The notes: generated by a model from the sequence alone, not told the origin. A stretch of DNA of 64,000 nucleotides from Marinilabiliaceae bacterium JC017 (GCA_004296775.1 RHGE01000009.1:42474-106473), one strand, 5' to 3'; numbered from the stretch's first letter, positions 1 to 8,662 are shown. Made by a program: numbers and translations.

Positions 1-1
1 T

Positions 2-1309
2 CGTGAAAAATACGGAGCAACCAAACCATTAGCCGGCGCAAAAATCATGGGCTCCCTGCACATGACCATACAAACCGCCGTATTAATTGAAACACTGGTT
101 GAACTTGGTGCTACCGTCAGATGGGCCAGCTGTAACATCTACAGCACACAAGACCACGCTGCTGCTGCCATTGCCGCCAGCGGCGTTCCTGTTTTTGCCT
201 GGAAAGGCGAAACCCTTGAAGAATATTGGTGGTGTACCGAACGTGCCTTAGACTTTGGCAACGGCCAGGGACCCGACATGATCGTGGACGATGGCGGTGA
301 CGCTACCATGATGATTCACATTGGTGCCGACGCAGAAAAAGATCCTTCCATTTTAGAAAAAGATTACAGCGGCGAAGGAGAAGATTACCGCAAATTAATG
401 GCTCGTTTGAAAGTTGAGTATAATAAAAATGCCGATCGTTGGGGTAAAGTAGCTCAAAACATTAAAGGAGTAAGCGAAGAAACTACCACTGGTGTACACC
501 GTCTGTATCAAATGATGGAAAAAGGTGAATTACTGTTCCCGGCCATCAACGTCAATGACTCCGTTACAAAATCCAAATTCGATAACCTGTATGGATGTAG
601 AGAAAGTTTGGCCGATGGTATAAAAAGAGGTACCGATGTAATGGTTGCCGGAAAAACCGTATTGGTTTGTGGCTATGGTGACGTGGGTAAAGGTTGTGCA
701 CAAAGTATGCGTGGCTTTGGTGCCAGGGTATTGGTTACTGAAATCGACCCCATTTGTGCGCTGCAGGCTGCCATGGAAGGCTTCGAAGTTACCACTACCG
801 AAGAAGCCCTTCATGAAACAGACATCGTTGTTACTTGTACCGGCAACAGGGACGTCATCACCATCGATCACATGGCTAAGATGAAAGACCAGGCAATTGT
901 ATGTAACATTGGTCACTTCGACAATGAGATTCAGGTTGAAAAACTTGAGAACTATGAAGGGATTAAGGAAATCAACATCAAACCACAGGTAGATCAGTTT
1001 CTGTTTCCCGATGGCCACAGCATCATCCTGCTTTCCAAAGGTCGTTTGGTAAACTTGGGAAATGCCACCGGGCACCCAAGTTTTGTGATGAGTAACTCAT
1101 TTACAAACCAAACTCTGGCTCAGTTAGAACTTTGGCAAAAAGATTATAAGGTAGGCGTTTACACACTACCTAAATCACTCGACGAAGAAGTAGCACGCTT
1201 GCACTTAGGCAAATTAGGCGTCAAGCTAACACAACTTTCACAAGAACAAGCCGATTACATTGGTGTGAAGGTAGATGGCCCCTTTAAGCCGGAACACTAT
1301 CGCTACTAA
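2..1309 (+). CDS. ahcY: S-adenosylhomocysteine hydrolase, 5'-truncated by the window edge
   Basis: Hydrolyses S-adenosylhomocysteine to adenosine and homocysteine with bound NAD+, clearing the product inhibitor of methyltransferases in the cytoplasm. The reading frame is open to the window edge: codons before the first internal ATG (47) encode the conserved stretch ending GAKIMG, so the gene starts outside the window and only about 30 residues should be missing from a protein of roughly 470. Visible family signatures are [25 protein letters not shown], the [11 protein letters not shown] substrate/catalytic segment, the dinucleotide-binding CGYGDVGKG (about 664-693), GHFDNEI, and the C-terminal KPEHYRY that reaches the neighbouring subunit's NAD site. 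It converges on the lipoprotein at 1381 across a terminator. Confidence 0.97.
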   Translation, partial: REKYGATKPLAGAKIMGSLHMTIQTAVLIETLVELGATVRWASCNIYSTQDHAAAAIAASGVPVFAWKGETLEEYWWCTERALDFGNGQGPDMIVDDGGDATMMIHIGADAEKDPSILEKDYSGEGEDYRKLMARLKVEYNKNADRWGKVAQNIKGVSEETTTGVHRLYQMMEKGELLFPAINVNDSVTKSKFDNLYGCRESLADGIKRGTDVMVAGKTVLVCGYGDVGKGCAQSMRGFGARVLVTEIDPICALQAAMEGFEVTTTEEALHETDIVVTCTGNRDVITIDHMAKMKDQAIVCNIGHFDNEIQVEKLENYEGIKEINIKPQVDQFLFPDGHSIILLSKGRLVNLGNATGHPSFVMSNSFTNQTLAQLELWQKDYKVGVYTLPKSLDEEVARLHLGKLGVKLTQLSQEQADYIGVKVDGPFKPEHYRY

Positions 1310-1330
1310 ACCACATTGATTAATGATTTA

Positions 1331-1363
1331 AAAAAGGGAGAATCGTTTTGATACTCCCTTTTT
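1331..1363. terminator. Bidirectional intrinsic terminator after ahcY
   Basis: Arms 1331-1340 (aaaaagggag) and 1354-1363 (ctccctttt plus t) form a 10-bp stem with a 13-nt loop. A/T runs on both sides let it serve ahcY on + and the convergent lipoprotein gene on -. Confidence 0.8.
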
Positions 1364-1380
1364 CTATCTATTATATTTAT

Positions 1381-1812
1381 TCAATTCCACACACTCAACC
1401 AATTGCCATTAACAGACGTCTGGTATGCCTTCAATGGCCACTTCGAAGGCCCCTCCAGGATACTGCCCGTTTCCGTCCCGATCATAAACTCAGAGCCACA
1501 ACACGGACATTTGTAGGTCATATCATCCTTTTTTTCCACCAGGCAATTGTAACGCTTCTCATAGGGACACATTAAATCAAAGGCATAATAGGTATCCGAT
1601 GTCAACCGGTAAATAACAACTCCACAGACACCTGCAGGTCTACCACTTAAATCTCTTTTTACAATGAAACTGGTTTCACTGTATTCAGGATCATCATTCA
1701 CATTTATTTTTATAGAAAAGGAAACATTCGGTATTATCTCATCCCGGTCACTTTTACATGCAGCCAAAATAAACAAAGACATTACCAGAATAGCACAAAA
1801 CTTCATCCTCAT
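1381..1812 (-). CDS. Rieske-like lipoprotein with altered metal ligands
   Basis: A predicted lipoprotein whose signal peptide ends in LFILAAC (lipobox), so an upstream in-frame ATG at 1860 is disfavoured. ATG 1812 is chosen; ATG 1806 is also possible. The mature part resembles the small Rieske-fold proteins of Bacteroidota, with a CPYE segment, a second Cys eight residues on, then CPCCGSEF and a C-terminal LKAYQT...WLSV strand. In a classical Rieske protein the 2Fe-2S ligands are CxH and CxxH; here the histidine positions read Tyr and Cys, leaving a Cys-only ligand set. It may bind a different Fe-S cluster or zinc, or no metal. The function is unknown and there is no operon partner. Confidence 0.75.
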   Translation of the reverse strand: MRMKFCAILVMSLFILAACKSDRDEIIPNVSFSIKINVNDDPEYSETSFIVKRDLSGRPAGVCGVVIYRLTSDTYYAFDLMCPYEKRYNCLVEKKDDMTYKCPCCGSEFMIGTETGSILEGPSKWPLKAYQTSVNGNWLSVWN

Positions 1813-1941
1813 ATCACATAATTTTACCGTCAACTCAAACTTATCAGATTCACACTTCAAACTTAAAAATAATAACTAATAATTTTGCGATTCCTAAAAC
1901 ACATTCTACCTTTAGTCATTGCATCTAAAAAAATAGAAATC

Positions 1942-2358
1942 ATGGAAAATGGAATCGGAGAAATCCTCTATATAGTAGCGATGTTGGCAATATTTGTGTT
2001 CAGTGCTTATAAAAAATCACAACAAGCGAAAAAGAAAGTTACGCCTCCAAATCAAACACCTCATGTTCCCGACCCAATGGACGAAGAGGATATCATGAAA
2101 GAGCTTAAAGATCTGTTTCAACCCCAGCAACCTGGAAAAGCAACGGTTCCGGTTGAAAAGAAACCGGTACAACCAGTCGTACCAACCGACACAAATAAAT
2201 ACGCTAAACCTCAAGCCAAAATTTCTGAAAGAAAAATAAGCAGGGAAATAAAAGTAGAATTAGAAGAAGAAGGGGAAGGAAACCACATTTTGGATGAAGA
2301 TTTTGATTTACGCAAGGCCGTCATATATTCTGAGATATTGAAACGGCCAGGTTATTAG
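1942..2358 (+). CDS. Hypothetical single-pass membrane protein
   Basis: Not assigned to a named family. Starting at ATG 1942 gives about 138 residues: a short N-terminal stretch, one hydrophobic segment (LYIVAMLAIFVFSAY, about residues 8-22), then a long hydrophilic region rich in Lys, Pro and Gln with an acidic patch (DPMDEEDIMKEL) and a conserved-looking end (DLRKAVIYSEILKRPGY). This topology, an N-terminal anchor with a cytoplasmic low-complexity tail, is common among small Bacteroidota proteins. An upstream in-frame ATG at 1885 would spoil the anchor arrangement, so 1942 is preferred. Confidence 0.65.
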   Translation: MENGIGEILYIVAMLAIFVFSAYKKSQQAKKKVTPPNQTPHVPDPMDEEDIMKELKDLFQPQQPGKATVPVEKKPVQPVVPTDTNKYAKPQAKISERKISREIKVELEEEGEGNHILDEDFDLRKAVIYSEILKRPGY

Positions 2359-2406
2359 TTGATCACCATATTTTATTTATCTGTCAATTATAGCAGAAAT
2401 ACCATC

Positions 2407-2437
2407 TTTGTTAATCATTTTAAACTTTGTATATTTG
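2407..2437 (+). promoter_or_regulatory. greA promoter of the Bacteroidota type
   Basis: TTTG at 2407-2410, a 19-nt spacer, then TATATTTG at 2430-2437: an exact match to the -33/-7 consensus of the Bacteroidota housekeeping sigma factor. Transcription should begin near 2443-2445, about 65 nt before greA. Confidence 0.85.
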
Positions 2438-2442
2438 CCTTA

Positions 2443-2477
2443 AAGAGTTCCGGTCCCCGGGATTCTTTTATTTTTTT
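2443..2477 (+). terminator. Terminator-like hairpin in the greA 5' leader
   Basis: Arms 2443-2453 and 2457-2467 pair over 11 positions (two G-T wobbles) around a tcc loop and run straight into TTTTATTTTTTT. The hairpin lies downstream of the greA promoter and upstream of the greA start, so it can abort greA transcription very early. It could also end readthrough from the upstream gene. Confidence 0.65.
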
Positions 2478-2509
2478 ATAAAATCCGCAAATAAATAGGA
2501 GGAAAAGCA

Positions 2510-2983
2510 ATGTCAAAAATGAGTTATGTTACTGAGGCGGGATTAAAAAAATTGCGAGAAGAACTAAATCAGTTAGAAACAATTGAACGCCCGAGTATAT
2601 CAAAACAAATAGCTGAAGCTCGCGACAAAGGAGACTTGTCGGAAAATGCAGAATATGACGCAGCCAAAGAAGCCCAAGGGCTGTTGGAAATGCGCATTGC
2701 CAAATTAAAAGACATCATAGCCAATAGCAGGATTATTGACGAATCAAAAATTGACACTTCAAAAGTTCAGTTATTGAATAAAGTAAAGATTAAGAATCTA
2801 AAAAACGGAGCACAGATGACTTATACCTTGGTGCCCGAAAGTGAAGCAGACCTGAAAGCTGGAAAAATATCTATTTCCACCCCCATAGCCAAAGGCCTTC
2901 TTGGAAAAATCGTTGGTGATAAAGTTGATATTAAAGTTCCTTCCGGAATGATGACATTTGAAGTTATTGAAATTTCACTTTAA
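2510..2983 (+). CDS. greA: Transcription elongation factor GreA
   Basis: Rescues backtracked RNA polymerase by stimulating its intrinsic transcript cleavage through the secondary channel. The 157 residues match the family length. An N-terminal antiparallel coiled coil (about 1-75) carries the tip motif GDLSENAEYDAAKE with the acidic residues that coordinate the catalytic Mg2+. A C-terminal FKBP-like domain follows (KGLLGKIVGDKVDIKVPSG). An unusually good Shine-Dalgarno (aggagg) lies just upstream of the ATG, rare in Bacteroidota, and the leader contains a terminator-like hairpin. The HIT gene follows after 30 bp. Confidence 0.97.
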   Translation: MSKMSYVTEAGLKKLREELNQLETIERPSISKQIAEARDKGDLSENAEYDAAKEAQGLLEMRIAKLKDIIANSRIIDESKIDTSKVQLLNKVKIKNLKNGAQMTYTLVPESEADLKAGKISISTPIAKGLLGKIVGDKVDIKVPSGMMTFEVIEISL

Positions 2984-3013
2984 TTTTAAAGACAATAACT
3001 AAAAACAAAAACA

Positions 3014-3406
3014 ATGGCTTCTATTTTTTCAAAAATCGTTAGAGGTGAAATTCCTTCCTACAAAATTGCAGAGGATGATAACTATTATGCCTTTTTAGAC
3101 ATTAATCCACTAACACAAGGGCATACATTAGTTATTCCAAAACAAGAAACAGACTATTTGTTCGACATCGAAGATGACTTGATCTCCGGACTAATGGTTT
3201 TCTCCAAAAAAATAGCCAGGGCCATTGACAAAGCAATACCTTGCAAACGAGTAGGTGTAGCTGTATTAGGTTTGGAAGTACCCCATGCCCACATACATCT
3301 TATTCCTATTCAAAGCGAAGCAGATATTAGTTTTTCAAATCCAAAACTCAAGTTCACACCAGAAGAATTTGAAGAAATTGCGGAAAAAATAAAAAAAGAA
3401 TTATAA
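3014..3406 (+). CDS. HIT-family nucleotide hydrolase/transferase
   Basis: A 130-residue histidine-triad protein of the HINT branch, which hydrolyses nucleoside phosphoramidates or related adenylates. The signature HAHIHL sits near residue 95, with the family landmarks FLDINPLTQGHTLVIPK near residues 28-44 and an N-terminal FSKIVRGEIPSYKI. It lies 30 bp after greA on the same strand, a common Bacteroidota pairing that suggests cotranscription. It converges on ruvC with a shared terminator between. Confidence 0.93.
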   Translation: MASIFSKIVRGEIPSYKIAEDDNYYAFLDINPLTQGHTLVIPKQETDYLFDIEDDLISGLMVFSKKIARAIDKAIPCKRVGVAVLGLEVPHAHIHLIPIQSEADISFSNPKLKFTPEEFEEIAEKIKKEL

Positions 3407-3430
3407 TACTTAATTCCTTATAAGACAAAA

Positions 3431-3462
3431 GCCACTTCTATAAAGAAGTGGCTTTTATTTTT
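3431..3462. terminator. Bidirectional terminator between HIT gene and ruvC
   Basis: Perfect stem gccacttct (3431-3439) / agaagtggc (3444-3452) with a tataa-type loop, then tttatttttt on the + side and an A-rich stretch on the other. It overlaps the end of ruvC on the minus strand. Confidence 0.9.
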
Positions 3463-4009
3463 TAACCCTTCCCGGGTTTTTATTTATAAAATCTTTCCAA
3501 CTGCCTGAGCCGCTCTTAACCATGATCGACTGATTTTGGAGAAAATGACAATAGGCCGCCGCCAAACCATCTGTAGCATCCAAATATTTTGGTATTTCCG
3601 ACAGCTTCAATAACTGCTGTAATATAATGGCAACTTGTTCTTTGGTGGCATTTCCCCGACCGGTGATCGCTTGCTTGATCCTCAATGGTGCATATTCAAA
3701 GATGGGGATGGATCTGGAAAGAGCAGCGGACATAGCCACCCCCTGAGCCCTTCCTAACTTAAGCATGGATTGCACATTTTTACCATAAAAGGGTGCTTCA
3801 ATAGCTAATTCATCAGGATGATAAGAATCAATCAATTGAATAACCCTTTCAAATATCTTCTTCAACTTTAGATAATGATCATCGTATTTGTGAAGTTCCA
3901 GCACACCTAATGTCAACATTTGGGCTTTATTCCCATCTACCTTAATTAGACCATATCCCATCACAGTCGTCCCAGGATCAATTCCTAAAATTATCCGTTC
4001 ACGACTCAA
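3455..4009 (-). CDS. ruvC: Holliday junction resolvase RuvC
   Basis: Dimeric endonuclease that resolves Holliday junctions with RuvAB. The N-terminal RNase H-fold strand [14 protein letters not shown] supplies the first catalytic Asp, [10 protein letters not shown] a Glu, and the C-terminal [13 protein letters not shown] the last Asp pair. At 184 residues it matches the family. Its start codon overlaps the end of the DUF4286 gene by 4 bp, so the two are probably translationally coupled on the minus strand. Confidence 0.97.
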   Translation of the reverse strand: MSRERIILGIDPGTTVMGYGLIKVDGNKAQMLTLGVLELHKYDDHYLKLKKIFERVIQLIDSYHPDELAIEAPFYGKNVQSMLKLGRAQGVAMSAALSRSIPIFEYAPLRIKQAITGRGNATKEQVAIILQQLLKLSEIPKYLDATDGLAAAYCHFLQNQSIMVKSGSGSWKDFINKNPGRVKK

Positions 4010-4311
4010 AGTTGCTTTTGTTTTAATATTGTACTGAAATGCAAACAGTTTTCTCCATACTCTCCACTCAGGTTATTCAGAAGAATGTTGGAATACTTAT
4101 GGATGACTTCAAGCTCTTCAGGCTCCGAACATCGCCATTGACATGAATAGTTTGTAGAATTTTCATTTACTACCGCCATAACCTCATACAATTCAGAGAC
4201 TACATCCGGAAGTAACTCTTTAAAGGTGGGCAGATAGGTTTTTTTCATCCATTCTTCCCACCTTTCCAGGTATTCTGTGTTTATCGAGAATGTTGTATTA
4301 AAAACAAGCAT
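4006..4311 (-). CDS. DUF4286 family protein
   Basis: A 101-residue protein of the Bacteroidota DUF4286 family, recognised by its opening ([11 protein letters not shown], then a W-rich helix ending in TYLPTF) and the antiparallel sheet pattern, which suggests a dimeric ferredoxin-like fold. No function is known. It overlaps ruvC by 4 bp. Its start codon lies directly beyond the T-tract of the serS terminator, so it may depend on readthrough or on an undetected promoter. Confidence 0.8.
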   Translation of the reverse strand: MLVFNTTFSINTEYLERWEEWMKKTYLPTFKELLPDVVSELYEVMAVVNENSTNYSCQWRCSEPEELEVIHKYSNILLNNLSGEYGENCLHFSTILKQKQL

Positions 4312-4313
4312 AT

Positions 4314-4353
4314 AAAAAATAATTAAGCCGGCTGATAATTCATTTCAGCCGAC
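4314..4353 (-). terminator. Intrinsic terminator after serS
   Basis: Arms 4327-4335 (gccggctga) and 4345-4353 (tcagccgac, one G-T pair). On the minus strand the stem is followed by ttaattatttttta, which ends next to the DUF4286 start codon at 4311. Confidence 0.75.
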
Positions 4354-4368
4354 CACAATAAGACCATA

Positions 4369-5640
4369 TTACTTAATCCACTCAAAACCTGTATACGGAA
4401 CCAATACATCAGGAATCTTAATTCCTTCAGGTGTTTGATTGTTCTCCAGAATAGCTGCCACGATGCGAGGCAATGCTAATGCACTTCCATTTAAAGTATG
4501 AGCGAGTTGAGTTTTCTTTTCGCCATCCTCTTTAAACCTTAATTTAAGTCGATTGGCCTGGAAACTTTCAAAATTGGACACAGAACTCACTTCAAGCCAA
4601 CGCTCCTGTGCAGCAGAATATACCTCAAAATCAAATGTCAGGGCAGAAGTAAAACTCAAGTCTCCACCACATAACCTCAAAATACGCCATGGCAAACCTA
4701 ACTTATCCACCAATGACTGCACATGGGCCACCATGGAATCAAGTAACTGATACGACTTATCCGGATGAGAAATCTGAACGATTTCAACCTTATCAAACTG
4801 GTGCAATCTATTCAATCCGCGCACATCTTTTCCCCATGATCCGGCTTCTCGCCTAAAGCAAGCAGAGTAAGCACAATTCTTCACAGGAAAATCACTGCTC
4901 TTCAAAATAACATTACGATATAAATTCGTTACAGGAACTTCAGCAGTAGGAATAAGATAAAGATTATCAGCAGACACATGATACATCTGCCCTTCCTTAT
5001 CGGGCAACTGACCGGTTCCAAAACCGGAATCTTCATTAACAACCAACGGAGGTAATACTTCTTGAAACCCAGCCTTCACTGCTTCATCCAGGAAAAAGTT
5101 AATCAGAGCACGTTGCAGTCGAGCTCCTTGTCCTTTATAAACAGGAAACCCTGCACCGGAAATTTTAATCCCCAATTCAAAGTCTATCAGATCATATTTC
5201 CTGATTAGATCCCAGTGTGGTACCGGATTAATCAATTCAGGCATTGCACCCCCGGTTTTAACCACTTCATTATCTTCCTCCCCTTTACCTTCCGGTACCG
5301 AAGTATGAGGTAAATTTGGTAACTGAACCAATAAATCCTGTAGTTCCTTTTCTGTATTGTCCAGTTTGGTACTATATTGTTTTATCTGATCTTTTAGTTC
5401 ACCTGTTCGTGCTTTCGCCTGGTTGGCCTCTTCTACTTTTCCTTCCTTAAACAGACCTCCAATTTTTTTGGACAAAGCATTCATCTCTGCTTGTAAAGAC
5501 TCCGACTCTATCTGCGTTTCTTTACGATTATTATCGAGATTAATGATTTTTTCAACAATTTCAGAAGCATCAAATCGCTTTACCTTTAAGCGATTAATAA
5601 CATCTTCTTTAAAATCCTGGATATACCTTAATGTTAACAT
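4369..5640 (-). CDS. serS: Seryl-tRNA synthetase
   Basis: Charges tRNA-Ser (and tRNA-Sec where present) in the cytoplasm. The 423 residues have the expected order: an N-terminal long antiparallel coiled-coil arm (about 30-105) that grips the long variable arm of tRNA-Ser, then the class II catalytic core with motif 2 (ACFRREAGSWG) and motif 3 (LNGSALALPR). The N-terminus starts directly at the conserved MLTLRYIQD. It is transcribed from the minus strand downstream of the rpmA terminator and ends in its own terminator. Confidence 0.97.
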   Translation of the reverse strand: MLTLRYIQDFKEDVINRLKVKRFDASEIVEKIINLDNNRKETQIESESLQAEMNALSKKIGGLFKEGKVEEANQAKARTGELKDQIKQYSTKLDNTEKELQDLLVQLPNLPHTSVPEGKGEEDNEVVKTGGAMPELINPVPHWDLIRKYDLIDFELGIKISGAGFPVYKGQGARLQRALINFFLDEAVKAGFQEVLPPLVVNEDSGFGTGQLPDKEGQMYHVSADNLYLIPTAEVPVTNLYRNVILKSSDFPVKNCAYSACFRREAGSWGKDVRGLNRLHQFDKVEIVQISHPDKSYQLLDSMVAHVQSLVDKLGLPWRILRLCGGDLSFTSALTFDFEVYSAAQERWLEVSSVSNFESFQANRLKLRFKEDGEKKTQLAHTLNGSALALPRIVAAILENNQTPEGIKIPDVLVPYTGFEWIK

Positions 5641-5662
5641 GTTGGATTAATTAATTTTCAGA

Positions 5663-5710
5663 TAAAAAAAATCTCCTGAATTCATTACGAAAGTAACAAA
5701 ATCAGGAGAT
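5663..5710 (-). terminator. Intrinsic terminator after rplU-rpmA
   Basis: Arms atctcctga (5671-5679) and tcaggagat (5702-5710) are perfect. On the minus strand the stem runs into eight T residues (the a-run at 5663-5670). The 22-nt loop is long. Confidence 0.8.
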
Positions 5711-5731
5711 TTATTATGCCTTTTCAAAATC

Positions 5732-5995
5732 TTATTCAGCAGCCAATGGTTCTACTGACACATAAGATCTATTGTTTCTTTTCTTCTGAAACTTAACATT
5801 ACCATCAATCAGGGCAAATAATGTATGGTCTTTACCAATACCTACATTTTCACCTGGATGATGCTGAGTTCCTCTCTGCCGTACAATAATATTTCCGGCT
5901 TTCGCAAACTGACCTCCGTAAACTTTTACTCCCAGTCGTTTACTTTCTGATTCTCTACCGTTCTTTGAACTACCGACACCTTTCTTGTGAGCCAT
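5732..5995 (-). CDS. rpmA: Ribosomal protein L27
   Basis: Large-subunit protein whose N-terminal tail reaches the peptidyl transferase centre. It begins directly with the mature-type sequence [14 protein letters not shown], with no Firmicutes-like cleavable extension, and includes the [23 protein letters not shown] core. At 87 residues it has the normal length. It follows rplU by 20 bp on the minus strand, the universal L21-L27 pair. Confidence 0.98.
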   Translation of the reverse strand: MAHKKGVGSSKNGRESESKRLGVKVYGGQFAKAGNIIVRQRGTQHHPGENVGIGKDHTLFALIDGNVKFQKKRNNRSYVSVEPLAAE

Positions 5996-6015
5996 TTCTT
6001 TTTAGTTTTTTCGGT

Positions 6016-6327
6016 TTATCCTTCGATGTTTTCAATTTGAATTTGAGTAAATTGCTGGCGATGACCATTCTTTACTCTGTAGCCTTTTCTTCTCTTTTTC
6101 TTGAAGACAATTACCTTATCTCCTTTTACATGAGAAAGAATTTTAGCTGTTACTTTAGCACCTTCCAACATTGGAGCACCTACTTTGATCGCTCCTTCAT
6201 TGTCAATTAAAAGTACTTTTTCAAATTCTACCGAATCACCTTCGTTAGCGTTCAAACGGTGAACAAAGATTTTTCTTTCTTTTTCAACTTTAAATTGCTG
6301 TCCTGCAATGTCAACAATTGCGTACAT
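6016..6327 (-). CDS. rplU: Ribosomal protein L21
   Basis: Large-subunit protein binding 23S rRNA near L20. The true start is the ATG at 6327 ([17 protein letters not shown]); an upstream in-frame ATG at 6372 would add 15 residues absent from the family. The 103 residues end with the typical [18 protein letters not shown] segment. It heads the rplU-rpmA operon, with a consensus promoter 85 bp upstream. Confidence 0.97.
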   Translation of the reverse strand: MYAIVDIAGQQFKVEKERKIFVHRLNANEGDSVEFEKVLLIDNEGAIKVGAPMLEGAKVTAKILSHVKGDKVIVFKKKRRKGYRVKNGHRQQFTQIQIENIEG

Positions 6328-6413
6328 TTTACCAAACTTTAAATGGTTACATCCTGCAGGTGGATCCTTCAAATTCAGACCACTTGCTCAAACCCACAGG
6401 ATTGATCGGAGTG

Positions 6414-6445
6414 CAAAAGTATAAAAAAAACAAGTATGCCACAAA
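6414..6445 (-). promoter_or_regulatory. rplU-rpmA promoter
   Basis: On the minus strand: TTTG (6442-6445), a 20-nt spacer, TACTTTTG (6414-6421), fitting the Bacteroidota -33/-7 consensus. It leaves a leader of about 80 nt before rplU. Confidence 0.75.
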
Positions 6446-6551
6446 CATTTTTTACTCCCTTCCCTTGAAAATAAGATTTTTAGCCAATCAACCCTTTTGT
6501 GCTTACAAATTTTAATCCCACTTGATTGGCATTAAGTTGAAAAGGAATTAC

Positions 6552-6559
6552 TATATTTG
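6552..6559 (+). promoter_or_regulatory. Probable -7 element of the BFN-domain gene
   Basis: TATATTTG matches the -7 consensus; no well-spaced -33 TTTG is visible. A start of transcription just downstream would exclude the in-frame ATG at 6557 as initiator and support 6644 or 6617. Confidence 0.5.
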
Positions 6560-6643
6560 TTTATATCTGAAAATGAATGCCAAAAACGAGTTCTTCCCGT
6601 TACGCCAGAAGCAGAAATGGGAAGAAGGAGAAACAGACCACTT

Positions 6644-7240
6644 ATGACTAAAAAGAAGGTAAAATTAAATATTCTCGGATTGTCATATAGTCAAACCCAA
6701 TCCGGAGCGTATGCATTGGTACTGGCTGAAGAAAACGGAGAACGGAGGATTCCTATTATAATTGGCGGTGTTGAAGCACAATCGATCGCCATAAAACTTG
6801 AGGGTCTTGAACCACCACGACCACTCACTCATGACCTCTTTCTCAATTTTGCGCAATCATTCTCTATCACTTTACATGAAGTTATCATCTACAAACTTGA
6901 AGAGGGAATCTTCTTTTCAGAACTAATTTGCCAACAAGGAGATCAGGAGTTGCATGTTGATTCGCGTACATCAGATGCGGTTGCCTTGGCTCTGAGATTC
7001 AATTGTCCTATCTATACTTATGAGGAAATAATTGATAAGGCAGGTATCGTTCTTGATTTTGGAAAAAAAGAAGAAGCAAATGATCCGGCAACAAACCCAA
7101 CCCCATCATCTTCACACAAGTATTCTTCAAAAACACTTGAAGAATTAAAAACACTCCTGAACGAGGCAATTTCCAATGAGGATTATGAGAAAGCTTCCCA
7201 AATTAGAGATGAAATTAACAACCGGGAAAAAAACGAATAA
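6644..7240 (+). CDS. BFN (DUF151) domain protein with C-terminal UVR motif
   Basis: From ATG 6644 the protein has 198 residues. The first ~140 form a bifunctional-nuclease (DUF151) domain, with VKLNILGLSYSQTQSGAYALVLAE, the RRIPIIIGGVEAQSIAIKLEG segment and DSRTSDAVALALR. A linker rich in Pro and Ser then leads to a UvrB/UvrC-like helical hairpin (LEELKTLLNEAISNEDYEKASQIRDEI). This two-domain layout is common in Bacteroidota; the biochemical role is not established. ATG 6617 is an alternative start. The nucleoside transporter follows after 18 bp, implying an operon. Confidence 0.88.
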   Translation: MTKKKVKLNILGLSYSQTQSGAYALVLAEENGERRIPIIIGGVEAQSIAIKLEGLEPPRPLTHDLFLNFAQSFSITLHEVIIYKLEEGIFFSELICQQGDQELHVDSRTSDAVALALRFNCPIYTYEEIIDKAGIVLDFGKKEEANDPATNPTPSSSHKYSSKTLEELKTLLNEAISNEDYEKASQIRDEINNREKNE

Positions 7241-7258
7241 CTTTTCTACCATAACCTC

Positions 7259-8662
7259 ATGAAAAAACTTATCCTTTTAACTATTACCTTGATGTTACCT
7301 CTTCTCATCAAGGCTCAAAATCTTGTACCCTCTATTTTATTAATTAATGTAACACCCAACGGATTTGACCTCACCAGTGTCCTTAGAGGCATCCTTGGAA
7401 TGCTGGTAATAATTGGTCTGGCCTGGTTATTTAGTACAAACCGAAAGGCTATTTCGTGGCGTGTTGTTGGAATCGGATTATCCATTCAGCTTATATTGGC
7501 CCTTGGAATACTATATATCCCATTTATTCAGACTATTTTTGATTTCGTAGGCCGGGGATTTGTAAAAATCCTAAGCTTCACAGAGGCAGGTACAAGCTTT
7601 CTGTTTAAAAGCTTCGGAACTGACACTATTGAGTCTCCTCTCTTAAATTTCGCTATTACGATTTTGCCCACTATCATTTTCTTTTCTGCTTTAACCAGTG
7701 TATTGTTTTATTTTGGCATCATTCAAAAAGTGGTTTACCTCCTGGCATTAGGCATGACAAAGTTACTCCGTCTTTCAGGTGCAGAAAGCTTATCCGTTGC
7801 GGGCAATATATTCCTGGGACAAACCGAATCACCATTAATGATTAAAGCCTATCTGGAAAAAATGAACCGTTCTGAAATCCTGCTGGTGATGGCCGGCGGA
7901 ATGGCAACACTCGCAGGTGGTGTATTAGCTGTTTATATAAAAGTGTTAGGCGGAGGTGTTCCAGCACAAGAGGTAATATATGCCAAACATCTTTTAGCGG
8001 CCTCGATCATGGCTGCTCCGGGAGTGGTGGTTATTTCAAAAATACTAATGCCTCAAACCGAGCCAATAGAAAAGGATGTCACCGTTTCAAAAGACAGAAT
8101 AGGAAAAAATGTTTTGGACGCCATCTCTAATGGCACCAGTGAAGGTTTGCGATTAGCAGTTAATGTAGCGGCCATGCTACTGGTATTCATATCCTTCATT
8201 GCCATGGCCAACTACCTGTTTTTTAAAATTGGCGATTGGACTCACCTGAATGGAGTTATAGAATCTGCCACAAATGGCGATTACAAAGAACTTTCTCTTC
8301 AATTCATATTGGGCTATGTCTTTTCCCCAGTCATGTGGTTACTGGGCGTTCCCAGCCAGGATGTGGATTTAGTAGGACGTGTATTAGGGGAAAAAGTAAT
8401 TATGACAGAGTTTATAGGTTATGTAAGTCTGGGCGAACTTAAAGATGCAGGAGCTTTCTTCTCGCAAAAATCCATTATAATGGCTACGTACGTATTATGT
8501 GGCTTCGCAAATTTTGCCTCCATTGGTATACAGATTGGAGGAATTGGTTCTCTGGCTCCCGGGAAACGTGTTATGCTTTCTCAATTTGGCATGAGAGCTC
8601 TTTTAGCAGGTACACTAGCCTCATTACTATCGGCTACTATTATTGGAATGATTCTTGGGTAA
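7259..8662 (+). CDS. nupC: Concentrative nucleoside transporter (NupC/CNT family)
   Basis: Inner-membrane Na+- or H+-coupled nucleoside importer. The 467 residues show the CNT order: paired N-terminal helices, a gate/nucleoside-recognition region, GNIFLGQTESPLMIKAYLEKMNRSE (a CNT hallmark), the MAGGMATLAGGVLAVY motif, and a C-terminal FANFASIGIQIGGIGSLAPGKR segment. The first 20 residues (ending LLIKAQ) look like a cleavable Bacteroidota signal peptide ahead of the first transmembrane helix. It follows the BFN gene by 18 bp and ends in a strong bidirectional terminator. Confidence 0.92.
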   Translation: MKKLILLTITLMLPLLIKAQNLVPSILLINVTPNGFDLTSVLRGILGMLVIIGLAWLFSTNRKAISWRVVGIGLSIQLILALGILYIPFIQTIFDFVGRGFVKILSFTEAGTSFLFKSFGTDTIESPLLNFAITILPTIIFFSALTSVLFYFGIIQKVVYLLALGMTKLLRLSGAESLSVAGNIFLGQTESPLMIKAYLEKMNRSEILLVMAGGMATLAGGVLAVYIKVLGGGVPAQEVIYAKHLLAASIMAAPGVVVISKILMPQTEPIEKDVTVSKDRIGKNVLDAISNGTSEGLRLAVNVAAMLLVFISFIAMANYLFFKIGDWTHLNGVIESATNGDYKELSLQFILGYVFSPVMWLLGVPSQDVDLVGRVLGEKVIMTEFIGYVSLGELKDAGAFFSQKSIIMATYVLCGFANFASIGIQIGGIGSLAPGKRVMLSQFGMRALLAGTLASLLSATIIGMILG

